In this document: piece after piece, positions 15,254-23,107 of the stretch
How positions within the stretch are numbered: position 1 is the first letter of the stretch
Layout of the letters: each line of letters begins with the position of its first letter
From: Agaribacillus aureus
GTDB lineage: Bacteria > Bacteroidota > Bacteroidia > Cytophagales > Cyclobacteriaceae
Reading direction: 5' to 3'
Length of the DNA: 64,000 nt
NCBI GenBank assembly: GCA_030442055.1
Contig: JAUJEB010000006.1
Span: 1 to 64,000, forward strand
Translations under genes and position numbers: made by a program
Notes under the pieces: generated by a model
What the model was told of the DNA's origin: nothing
The model's database searches: none
What the model saw: only the letters and a program-made list of their open reading frames with translations

Positions 15254-15736
15254 GTGAAAAAATTAAACGGGCAAACCACCTGTCAGCTATTGATGATTTT
15301 GTTAGGGGTTGGTGTGGGCGCTTATTTTTCAAATAAAGTCAACGATACGCATGGTGGACTAAAAGCAGATTTACTTACCCACTCCAACATGCATCACGGA
15401 TCCATTGATATCAGTCAGGATGCCGTGATTCCCAGGATTGTGAACATTGAACTTTTTAAGGACACCATGGCGGGATGGAACTTGCATATCAATACCAAAG
15501 ACTTTCGATTTTCTCCGGAGAATGCAGGTTCGCAACATATACCAGGCGAGGGGCATGCGCATTTAATGATTAACGGAAAGAAGGTAGCCAGGATTTATTC
15601 AAAATGGTTCCACGTTCCAGCATTGGATTATCCCATAAAAGAACTTGAGATAACACTCAATGCTAATTCTCATCAGGTCATGACCGTCAATGGAAAAGCC
15701 ATTGCCAGAAGGTTAATCAACAGAGAATCAGAGTGA
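15254..15736 (+). CDS. exported beta-rich protein with GHAH motif, function unknown
   Basis: 160 residues starting at GTG 15254; no ATG gives the N-terminal hydrophobic segment (CQLLMILLGVGVGAYF), which acts as a signal or anchor. The mature part has SNMHHG (about 45-50), GWNLHINTKDFRFSP and GEGHAHLMINGKKVARIYSKWFHVP. These histidines could bind metal. Similar GEGHAHLYVNGxKIARxYG segments occur in periplasmic proteins of unknown role in copper- or redox-related contexts; that comparison is from memory. It is co-transcribed with the membrane protein at 14849. Confidence 0.6.
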   Translation: MKKLNGQTTCQLLMILLGVGVGAYFSNKVNDTHGGLKADLLTHSNMHHGSIDISQDAVIPRIVNIELFKDTMAGWNLHINTKDFRFSPENAGSQHIPGEGHAHLMINGKKVARIYSKWFHVPALDYPIKELEITLNANSHQVMTVNGKAIARRLINRESE

Positions 15737-15806
15737 AAAATTGCAAACCATATTCTGAAATAAGAACCTAAGCCAAAGAGCTACATGCTATCTCTTTTGG
15801 TGCGGC

Positions 15807-15960
15807 ACTGACCTGACACCAACCAAAGTTAGTAGCACTTAATCAACCCACAAACATTATTTCAACCAGTCTGATCTCGTCACTGATACTGATATGCATT
15901 TGAATATTTATAATCCTTTGTTGTAAAACATATACCCGATCTTGCCGGGCAAAAGTCAAT
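15807..15960 (+). repeat. repeats E (copy 2) and C (copy 3)
   Basis: 15812-15846 matches repeat E at 12465. 15846-15950 matches repeat C (CCCACAAACATTATTTC; GAATATTTATAATCC; TATACCCGATCTTGCCGG). No gene lies between 15737 and 16046. Confidence 0.6.
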
Positions 15961-16046
15961 CATACCACATATACTAAACTGCTGGATTTAATCTCATATA
16001 ACAAGTCAGCTATGTTCATGATCGCGTGGCTGCAGAACATGTTTGA

Positions 16047-18095
16047 TTATATAAGCCCCTTTTCCTCCAGAGACTTTCTCAGCTTAGCCTGATTTTCCCA
16101 AAACCTGTCTTCGATCTTTTGGATGATCCCGTCAAACTCCGGATGGCTTTTAAGTGGTGCGACGAGCGGATCCTTTTCGAAAAATAACAACATCCAATAC
16201 TGATAATTATCCTGGTTAGAAAATATTTTGAGTTGCTCAATGGCCTGATCGAATTTCTCTTCATGCGCATATTTAACAGCCATGCTGGCACTTTTGTAAA
16301 TGGATTGGTCCCTTTCGCAATATTCAGCGTAAGTATTGAAATATTTTGCTGCCTGTTCATCCAGACCTATTTTTTCGAAAACCACACCAATCTTAATATC
16401 TTCGTAAGGAAAAATATCTAAGCCGTTGCTTTCCCTGGCCGCTACAAATTTTTCATAGTAAAAAAAGGCACTGTCATAGTCTTCCTGGTAATAAAATACT
16501 TTTGCCACTTCTTGCAGGATGTCCAAACGGGTCGTATCCTTGTTCCATTCCTTGATCAGTAGTTTTTTAGTGTGCTCAAGATTGCGGTTCTTGGCGTACA
16601 GGATAAATGCTTTCGCATAGGGCGCATAATAATTCGCCGGGTTGTAGTCTAAAGACATATTGATGTATTTAATAGACTCATCTACAAAACCGGTTTGGAT
16701 GAGCGCATTACTCAGGTGCAAATAGATATAGCTTTTGGTTGTCGAGTCATTGGCGGCAATATCAAGTTGAATACCCTTCAGCGCATACTCAAGATATTTG
16801 GCCGTGTTAGGAATCACCCGGGCGTAGAAATCCGAAAGTATTTGAACCACTGCTGCTGAGTTAGGATTGTATTCGAGAGCTTTCTCAAGATGTGGTAAGG
16901 CTAATCGATATTCTTTGCTATGCAAGTAATAAAGCGCCTTGGCGATGAGGCTTTCTGCAGATTTAGAATCATAAAGCAGGGCTTTGTCAGCATGGTTGTT
17001 GATAAGCTCCGTGTATTGTTTCTCTACCTGGTACGCATCTAGAAAGTAATAAGATATGGCGATTTTGGCATAGGCCAGTGCGAACTGCGGATCATGTTCA
17101 ATCGCCTGCTCAAACAGTGGAATGGCTTTTTCTAATCCTTCTTTGGTTCTGGAGAAAAAAGGGTCAAGCGCCTGGAGGTAGAGGTCATAAGCCAATAGAT
17201 TTTCAGTAGGTTTTTTCTCAATTTGCTCCAGTTCAGCCGGTGTCACAATGACCTCGATTGCATCTGCGATTTTCTTGGCCACTTCATTCTGCAAGGCAAA
17301 AACATCCACGATTTTACGGCTATATTGCTCAGCCCAAATGTGTTTATCACTCGAAGCCTCAATTAATTGGATATTGAGTAAAACCTCGTCTCCAACCCTC
17401 TGACCACTACCCTCTACAATATAGTTGACATTAAGTTCTTCGGATATCTCAGGTATGGCTTTGTCAGTATTTCTGTATTTCTCCACTGAGGTCCTGCTGA
17501 TCACCCGCAAGTCTTCAATCTTCTGAAGATTGCTCAACGCGGATTCCATTAGCCCGTTGACGAAATAAAGGTTCGAAGAATCACTACTCTCATTCTTGAA
17601 AGGCAAAACGGCTATGGACTTCTCCAGTTCAACCCCGGAAGAAGGTGTTTCTTTGAAAAGCAGGAACAACACAATGAGCAACGCCACAGATGCCGTTGCT
17701 ATGATTTGCCATTGCCACTGCTTTAAAAAATTTGTTCTAACACTTGCATCTTCCAGTTGTCTTTTGCCTACCTCGCCAGGAGGATGACCGTAATATTCCC
17801 GAAAGCATTTGATGAAATAGGAAGTACTTCCAAACCCTATTTGATATGAAATCTCGGAAACAGTCAATGAAGTCTGCCTAAGCATCTCCATGCCTTTCTT
17901 TAGGCGTACCTGGCGAATGAATTGGCTTGCCGAAAGCTTGGTCTGTTTCTTGATCTTTCTAAGCAGGTTAGAACGGCTCATGTTCATGGCCTCCGCCAGT
18001 TCAGAAACGCCAAATTGTTCATTGGAGAGGTTCTCCAGCACGACAGCTCTTGCCCTTTCAATAAAGTCTTCTCCAATATTTGATACTTCCGACAT
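16047..18095 (-). CDS. AraC-type HTH regulator with membrane anchor, FlgO/TolB-like domain and TPR repeats
   Basis: 682 residues with an unusual order. Residues 8-105 form an AraC HTH at the N-terminus (LAEAMNMSRSNLLRKIKKQTKLSASQFIRQVRLKKGMEML ... FGSTSYFIKCFREYYGHPPGE). A single membrane segment follows at about 129-147, then a FlgO/adenylate-cyclase-associated domain (IAVLPFKNESSDSSNLYFVNGLMESALSNLQ ... IQLIEASSDKHIWAEQYSR, about 153-270), then many TPR units to the C-terminus (for example PLFEQAIEHDPQFALAYAKIA). This is a known Bacteroidota architecture: a membrane-bound one-component regulator sensing periplasmic state. It is divergent from 18333; a tandem repeat at 18183-18223 in between is the likely operator. 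Confidence 0.85.
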   Translation of the reverse strand: MSEVSNIGEDFIERARAVVLENLSNEQFGVSELAEAMNMSRSNLLRKIKKQTKLSASQFIRQVRLKKGMEMLRQTSLTVSEISYQIGFGSTSYFIKCFREYYGHPPGEVGKRQLEDASVRTNFLKQWQWQIIATASVALLIVLFLLFKETPSSGVELEKSIAVLPFKNESSDSSNLYFVNGLMESALSNLQKIEDLRVISRTSVEKYRNTDKAIPEISEELNVNYIVEGSGQRVGDEVLLNIQLIEASSDKHIWAEQYSRKIVDVFALQNEVAKKIADAIEVIVTPAELEQIEKKPTENLLAYDLYLQALDPFFSRTKEGLEKAIPLFEQAIEHDPQFALAYAKIAISYYFLDAYQVEKQYTELINNHADKALLYDSKSAESLIAKALYYLHSKEYRLALPHLEKALEYNPNSAAVVQILSDFYARVIPNTAKYLEYALKGIQLDIAANDSTTKSYIYLHLSNALIQTGFVDESIKYINMSLDYNPANYYAPYAKAFILYAKNRNLEHTKKLLIKEWNKDTTRLDILQEVAKVFYYQEDYDSAFFYYEKFVAARESNGLDIFPYEDIKIGVVFEKIGLDEQAAKYFNTYAEYCERDQSIYKSASMAVKYAHEEKFDQAIEQLKIFSNQDNYQYWMLLFFEKDPLVAPLKSHPEFDGIIQKIEDRFWENQAKLRKSLEEKGLI

Positions 18096-18182
18096 GGTCT
18101 TGTTGGTTAAGTCGAAATTAGAAAAATTAATGGAAAACTCACACTATTTAGTGATCGGGATATGAAAGAGAAAAATCACGGT

Positions 18183-18223
18183 TTGCACCATAATTTATAT
18201 CCTTGCGCCATAGTTTTTATACC
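18183..18223. promoter_or_regulatory. tandem direct repeat between divergent genes (candidate AraC operator)
   Basis: TTGCACCATAATTTATATCC (18183-18202) is followed directly by TTGCGCCATAGTTTTTATAC (18203-18222). About 15 of 20 positions match, with a period near 20-21 bp (two helical turns), typical for a pair of AraC-type subunits. It lies 88 bp upstream of the regulator start and 110 bp upstream of ATG 18333. Confidence 0.55.
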
Positions 18224-18263
18224 TTCCTCAAACTTGATGCATTTGGCAACATAGCTCATAGGT

Positions 18264-18290
18264 CTTGCTTTAGCTCCTTTCTGATCTTTG
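18264..18290 (+). promoter_or_regulatory. candidate promoter of the ankyrin/acyltransferase operon
   Basis: TGATCTTTG (18282-18290) approximates the -7 box TAnnTTTG, with TTG at 18264-18266 near -33. The start codon is 42 bp downstream. This is a weak match, taken from consensus knowledge. Confidence 0.35.
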
Positions 18291-18332
18291 CAAAAAACAA
18301 AAATTAAAAGTTAAACGCTAAAAACTAAGATT

Positions 18333-18905
18333 ATGAAAACGAGGAAAGTTAATGCTCTGAAAACGTTATTGAACATATTACTTATTGCCATTTTGTTATC
18401 GGCCTGTGCTAAGTCAGGCTCCGACACAAAGGCAAAGTCAGTGGCTGACAAACCAAAAATTGATCTTCAAACCGCCGTAATATCCGGTGACCTTGAGGCT
18501 GTTAAAAAACACATTGAAGCGGGAACTGATATTAACGAGAAGGAACCCCTTGGTGGCTCAACACCCTTGATCTCTGCCGCAACATTCGGCAAAATCAAAA
18601 TTGCCAAAGCACTGATCGATGCCGGTGCAGACCTGTCGATTAAAAATAATGATGGATCTACTGCCTTGCACGCGGCCGCATTTTTCTGCCGGGTTGAGAT
18701 TGTACAGATGCTTATAGACGCCAAGGCTGATAAGATCCTGCGAAATAACTTTGGTGCCACACCCAGGGAATCTGTTATGGGACCATTTGCCGAGATCAGG
18801 CCAATCTATGAAATGATGCAGCAACAATTAGGACCATTGGGTTTACAGCTTGATATGAGCGAACTGGAAAAAACCCGACCGGTCATAGCAATGATGTTGC
18901 AATAA
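18333..18905 (+). CDS. ankyrin-repeat lipoprotein
   Basis: 190 residues. The lipoprotein signal has lipobox LSAC (Cys25 after LLNILLIAILLSA). Residues about 45-150 contain three ankyrin repeats: DLQTAVISGDLEAVKKHIEAGTDINEKEP, GSTPLISAATFGKIKIAKALIDAGADLSIKN and GSTALHAAAFFCRVEIVQMLIDAKADKILRN, followed by FGATPRE. It probably binds a protein partner in the envelope. It is followed 22 bp later by the acyltransferase and probably forms an operon with it, controlled by the divergent AraC/TPR regulator. Confidence 0.85.
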   Translation: MKTRKVNALKTLLNILLIAILLSACAKSGSDTKAKSVADKPKIDLQTAVISGDLEAVKKHIEAGTDINEKEPLGGSTPLISAATFGKIKIAKALIDAGADLSIKNNDGSTALHAAAFFCRVEIVQMLIDAKADKILRNNFGATPRESVMGPFAEIRPIYEMMQQQLGPLGLQLDMSELEKTRPVIAMMLQ

Positions 18906-18927
18906 TAAATCCAAAAATAATACTCCA

Positions 18928-20031
18928 ATGACAATAGAAAGAAGACACGACATCGATTGGCTGAGAGTGATCGCTATTGGCTTGTTACTAATCTATCATA
19001 TAGCCATCACTTTCCAACCTTGGGCTATGTTTGTCGGCTTTATCAGGAGTGATGAGCCGATGGAGAATTTATGGAAACCGATGACCATGCTTAACGTCTG
19101 GCGGATCCCACTCCTATTCTATGTATCGGGCATGGGCGTCTATTTTGCCATTCGAAAACGAAACTGGCAGCAATTGCTTGCGGAGCGCACAAAGCGAATT
19201 CTTTTACCATTTATCTTCGGCATCATTGCCATCACTCCGTTGCACCTATTTATTTTCCAGGGATACTACAAAATGCCCTTAAGCTATTATCCACATGCTG
19301 GTCATTTGTGGTTCCTGGGAAATATTTTCGCCTACGTGCTGTTGCTGTCTCCACTCTTTTTTTATCTGAAGAAAAAAGAGGACGGCAGGTTTATGAAAAT
19401 TTTATCATCCTTCATGAGTAACCCGTTTGGACCCTTGTCATTATCGGTCTTTTTTGTGATGGAAACTCTAATTCTCAAGCCCCAGATCTTTGAAATGTAC
19501 GCGCAAACGTGGCACGGCTTTTTCCTGGGGCTTCTTGCCTTCTTTTTTGGCTTTCTGTTCGTGTACAGTGGGAAAGCGTTCTGGCAAACTGTCTTGAAAT
19601 GGCGATGGCTTTACCTGTGTTTAGCGGCTGTTTTGTACACAATTCGATGGATGATATTCGAGATGAAATCGCCCGGCTATCTGATGGCAGTCGAGTCCAA
19701 CTGCTGGATCTTCGGCGTTTTCGGATTTGCTTACAAATATCTGAACAGGCCAAGCACCATCTTGGCTTATCTGAGTCAAGCGGCTTATCCTGTGTACATT
19801 ATTCACATGTTTGCCTTGTATGCGGGGGCAATGCTCATTTTGCCTTTGGAGATACCACTTATGCTAAAATTTATAGCCATCATAATGTTCACCGGTATCG
19901 TATGCTATGTAATTTATGAATTCATTATCAGAAGGATCAGTTTCCTAAGGCCTTTGTTTGGCCTGAAATGGAAATTTAAAAATGTAGAAAAAGCAAAAGT
20001 TCTTACAGATCCCACAGGATCGTCGAATTAG
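18928..20031 (+). CDS. acyltransferase family 3 membrane protein (OPgC-like)
   Basis: 367 residues with about ten membrane segments of the acyltransferase_3 family (PF01757). The N-terminal signature DIDWLRVIAIGLLLIYHIAITF contains the conserved R and the catalytic-type H (YH), and WRIPLLFYVSGMGVYFAIRKR matches the second signature (FFxSGxxxxxSxxxR). These enzymes O-acylate surface glycans or lipids in the inner membrane; a mdoC/OPgC-like glucan succinylation or an uncharacterised role are both possible. It is the second gene of the ankyrin operon. Confidence 0.85.
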   Translation: MTIERRHDIDWLRVIAIGLLLIYHIAITFQPWAMFVGFIRSDEPMENLWKPMTMLNVWRIPLLFYVSGMGVYFAIRKRNWQQLLAERTKRILLPFIFGIIAITPLHLFIFQGYYKMPLSYYPHAGHLWFLGNIFAYVLLLSPLFFYLKKKEDGRFMKILSSFMSNPFGPLSLSVFFVMETLILKPQIFEMYAQTWHGFFLGLLAFFFGFLFVYSGKAFWQTVLKWRWLYLCLAAVLYTIRWMIFEMKSPGYLMAVESNCWIFGVFGFAYKYLNRPSTILAYLSQAAYPVYIIHMFALYAGAMLILPLEIPLMLKFIAIIMFTGIVCYVIYEFIIRRISFLRPLFGLKWKFKNVEKAKVLTDPTGSSN

Positions 20032-20349
20032 AGACTTCAGATTCGGTCAAACCTCTTTAATATCGTTGTTTGTAATTACTGGGTGGATTGATTATTTTAG
20101 ATACTCAGGGTAATGTTGAGGATAGAAAGTGCAAGGGACTCAAGAGTTTTTTGGCTGGGAAACTTCCACAATTCACTTGGTAAATTCAATAATTAATAGC
20201 TTTTAGAAGGCTTTCACTGTGATCCCCCAGATGGTACACAGGCTTAGGCTGGTTGGCTTACGGTCATAAATACACAATCTGAACGGAATTTAACAAGGCT
20301 TATTCCAAGGGCCAAATAATGACTGAACATAATTATATTAGAACTTTGT
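20032..20349. other. non-coding stretch
   Basis: About 320 bp with no gene or strong hairpin. AGAACTTTG (20338-20346) resembles a -7 element but ends only 3 bp before the annotated ATG 20350. If it is real, the transcript would be nearly leaderless or the true start lies slightly downstream. Confidence 0.3.
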
Positions 20350-23097
20350 ATGCCTAACGGTTCAACTCAATTATATACCAAACGCCTTCTGATATGGTTC
20401 GTCGCATTTTTTTTCATTTTTCCAATTAGTCAATCCTTTTCCCAGACACAGCTTCCTTATCTGAAAAAAATAATTGCTGAAAAGATTTATTTACAACTTA
20501 GCAGTAGTGTATTTACCAAGGATAACACCATCTGGTTCAAAGCTATTGTTACAAATTCAATGGATCATAGGCCATCTCTATTAAGTGGTGTGTTGTATGT
20601 TGAACTGATTGGTCCAAATGAAAAGATTGTGTCTACAAAAACAATCAAAATCCAAGAAGGCACTGGAGACGGTTTTTTTGAGCTAAGCCAGACTTATCCA
20701 ACCGGCGTATATTTAATTAGAGCATATACAGCGTGGAACAGGAACTTTGGAAATGATTTTTTCTTCAAGGAATATATTCGTGTTTTTGATTCTTTTAACG
20801 AAGGAAAAACCAATCCAATAAGCAATGTTAAACTCCTCCAACAAAATGATGGAGAACGTAAGCTTGTCGCCGACCTTGATCCTTATATAATAGATAGCCT
20901 GCATAGAAAGAACCTCACGCTTTTTATTTCTTTGGATAATAAAAAAGACACTTTGTTAATAAAAAAAGGCAAAGAAAATCGATACAGGGTGGAGTTTTCA
21001 ATACCTGGGGAATGTCAGCTGGTCACCATGCAAATGCAAACCAACAACTATTTGCATTATGGTAAAACTATTGCGGTCGACGAAAATGTGCTCGACTTAC
21101 AATTTTTTCCGGAAAGTGGGGAGTTGGTCCAGGGGATCTCAAGCAAGATAGGTTTTAAGGCATTAGATTTTAGCGGCAAAGGCAAACGCGTTGAGGGTGA
21201 AATAGTTAATGAAAAGGGCGAAGTGATAACGTTCTTCAAGAGTAACGCTTTGGGCATGGGAAGTTTCACCTTGTTAAATCCAGACAACAATCAACTGTAC
21301 TATGCAAAAGTGAAGTCACCTTCGGAGGAAAATTTCGTGATGAAATACAAATTGCCTGAGGTTGTTCAAGTTGGCAATGTATTGACAGTAAGCAGGAAAG
21401 GAAGTTATTTACATTTAATGGCGTCTTCGAACTATTTAATAAATGATAGTATTTTCATTCGAGCATCCTGTCGGGGAGTGGATTATTATGGGATTAAGGG
21501 AAAACTAAAGGATGGGGTACTATCGTTTTTTTTGCCAACAAATAAGCTACCGGAAGGTGTTATCGCATTTACATTGAGAGACAATAACAGGCAACCTGTT
21601 GCAGAGAGACTTTTTTTTAATGAAAGATTGGATCAAAGAGTAAATATTGAAATTACCTCGGACAAAAAAAGTTATGTTCAGCGCGAACAGACTGTATTAA
21701 ATATCAAGACAACAGATGACATTGGTAAGTTGGTAAATACTGATATGTCCTTGCTTGTATTAAATAATGAGCAAATGGGAGAATTGGAAAATACAGGTCA
21801 AAATATTCTATCATATTTTCTGGTTAGCTCTGATTTAAGAGGAGAAGTGGAAAACCCCGGATATTACTTCGATTTGAGTATTTCCAATGATGAACGCTTG
21901 AAGGGTCTGGATGCATTAATGCTTACCCAGGGATGGAGCAAATACAAATATTCAAAACCCGAAACCCGGATAAATTTTCAGCCTGAAAGAAACCTTACCG
22001 TAAGCGGCATGGTGACTGGCTCCCTGAATAAGAAAAAAAGAAAAATTTCGGAGTTAACCTTAATGACCTTTGGAGAATACCCTTCAGCGCAATCTCAAAT
22101 TACTGACAGTCTTGGCCGGTTTAGGTTTAATTTAGAAGATGCATATGGCCCCAATCTTAATATTCTAATTCAAAGTGCAACAAATCGAGGAAAAAGACAG
22201 AATTTTACCGTTACGCTTGATAAAAAGGGATCACCGGAAATTTCTTATGATCGAAGAAAATCTGTGGAAAAGGCCGATAGTGTTATCATTAAACTGGTCG
22301 AAAAAAATATTGAGCGTAAAAGTGTGGAAGAGTCGTTTCGATTATCCTCTGATATAATTTTAGATGAGGTGATCATTGAAGATTATAGGATAACTCCCGA
22401 AAGGGAAAAAGTAACGAAGGAATATGGAAGACCCGATGAGATAATAAGTGGACAGTCAATACGTGAAAATGAGGAAAAATGGTCTTACGGGTTGTATAGT
22501 GTATTATTGTTTAGTTTCCCTGATAAAATAAGGATTACTCAAACAAGAGATTTTCTCTATGCTCATTGCCATAACCCGGAAGTTACCCTGGTTGTAATAG
22601 ACGGTATTCCGGTTATGAGTGAGAGTTACCCTCTGATTCCTGATATTCCACCAAGTGAAGTAAAATCTTTTGAGATTATTGAGTATGCAGAAAAATTTGC
22701 AAAACTATATATGACCGTATTTCCTGAGGTCCATCCTTTGGATGTTCCCAGGTTAGGAAATGTTATTGCCATTTATACTTATGCCGGTAAAGGCTTGCAC
22801 GGCGTATCTAAACCTGTGGGGCTGAGAAAAAAATCCGTGCCCGTATTTTCGGCTCTCAGGGAGTTTTATGCTCCTAAATATGAGCGTATTTCACCTGAAG
22901 ATTGGATTAAACCGGACCTGCGTTCAATAGTTCATTGGGAACCAAATATCAAGACGGATAGCTTGGGTGGGGTTTCACTTTCCTTTTATAATTCAGATAA
23001 CCTTGGTGAGATTCTGGTAGTTGTAGAAGCAATATCAGATGAAGGGGATATTGGTTATCAAAAATATGTTTATAATGTGAAGAAAAAGAACCAATAA
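20350..23097 (+). CDS. exported MG2-like/TonB-plug-like surface protein
   Basis: 915 residues with signal peptide (about 12-32, ending FPISQSFSQ). The N-terminal region (AEKIYLQLSSSVFTKDNTIWFKAIVTNSMDHRPSLLSGVLYVELIGPN ... PTGVYLIRAYTAW) is an alpha-2-macroglobulin MG2-like domain. Further beta domains follow, and residues about 690-810 resemble a TonB-receptor plug (DEVIIEDYRITPERE ... VTLVVIDGIPVMSE). A terminal TDSLGGVSLSFYNSDN..GEILVVVEAISDEG segment follows. This architecture is common in Bacteroidota outer-membrane proteins without a barrel, whose role is unknown. It starts at ATG 20350, and the permease gene begins 10 bp after it, so the two are co-transcribed. Confidence 0.75.
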   Translation: MPNGSTQLYTKRLLIWFVAFFFIFPISQSFSQTQLPYLKKIIAEKIYLQLSSSVFTKDNTIWFKAIVTNSMDHRPSLLSGVLYVELIGPNEKIVSTKTIKIQEGTGDGFFELSQTYPTGVYLIRAYTAWNRNFGNDFFFKEYIRVFDSFNEGKTNPISNVKLLQQNDGERKLVADLDPYIIDSLHRKNLTLFISLDNKKDTLLIKKGKENRYRVEFSIPGECQLVTMQMQTNNYLHYGKTIAVDENVLDLQFFPESGELVQGISSKIGFKALDFSGKGKRVEGEIVNEKGEVITFFKSNALGMGSFTLLNPDNNQLYYAKVKSPSEENFVMKYKLPEVVQVGNVLTVSRKGSYLHLMASSNYLINDSIFIRASCRGVDYYGIKGKLKDGVLSFFLPTNKLPEGVIAFTLRDNNRQPVAERLFFNERLDQRVNIEITSDKKSYVQREQTVLNIKTTDDIGKLVNTDMSLLVLNNEQMGELENTGQNILSYFLVSSDLRGEVENPGYYFDLSISNDERLKGLDALMLTQGWSKYKYSKPETRINFQPERNLTVSGMVTGSLNKKKRKISELTLMTFGEYPSAQSQITDSLGRFRFNLEDAYGPNLNILIQSATNRGKRQNFTVTLDKKGSPEISYDRRKSVEKADSVIIKLVEKNIERKSVEESFRLSSDIILDEVIIEDYRITPEREKVTKEYGRPDEIISGQSIRENEEKWSYGLYSVLLFSFPDKIRITQTRDFLYAHCHNPEVTLVVIDGIPVMSESYPLIPDIPPSEVKSFEIIEYAEKFAKLYMTVFPEVHPLDVPRLGNVIAIYTYAGKGLHGVSKPVGLRKKSVPVFSALREFYAPKYERISPEDWIKPDLRSIVHWEPNIKTDSLGGVSLSFYNSDNLGEILVVVEAISDEGDIGYQKYVYNVKKKNQ

Positions 23098-23107
23098 AAC
23101 TATAAAT

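Noticed and set aside
19475-19919. Long frames overlapping the acyltransferase gene on both strands
   Set aside because: Shadows of a membrane protein gene with biased codon use; no independent start or motif.
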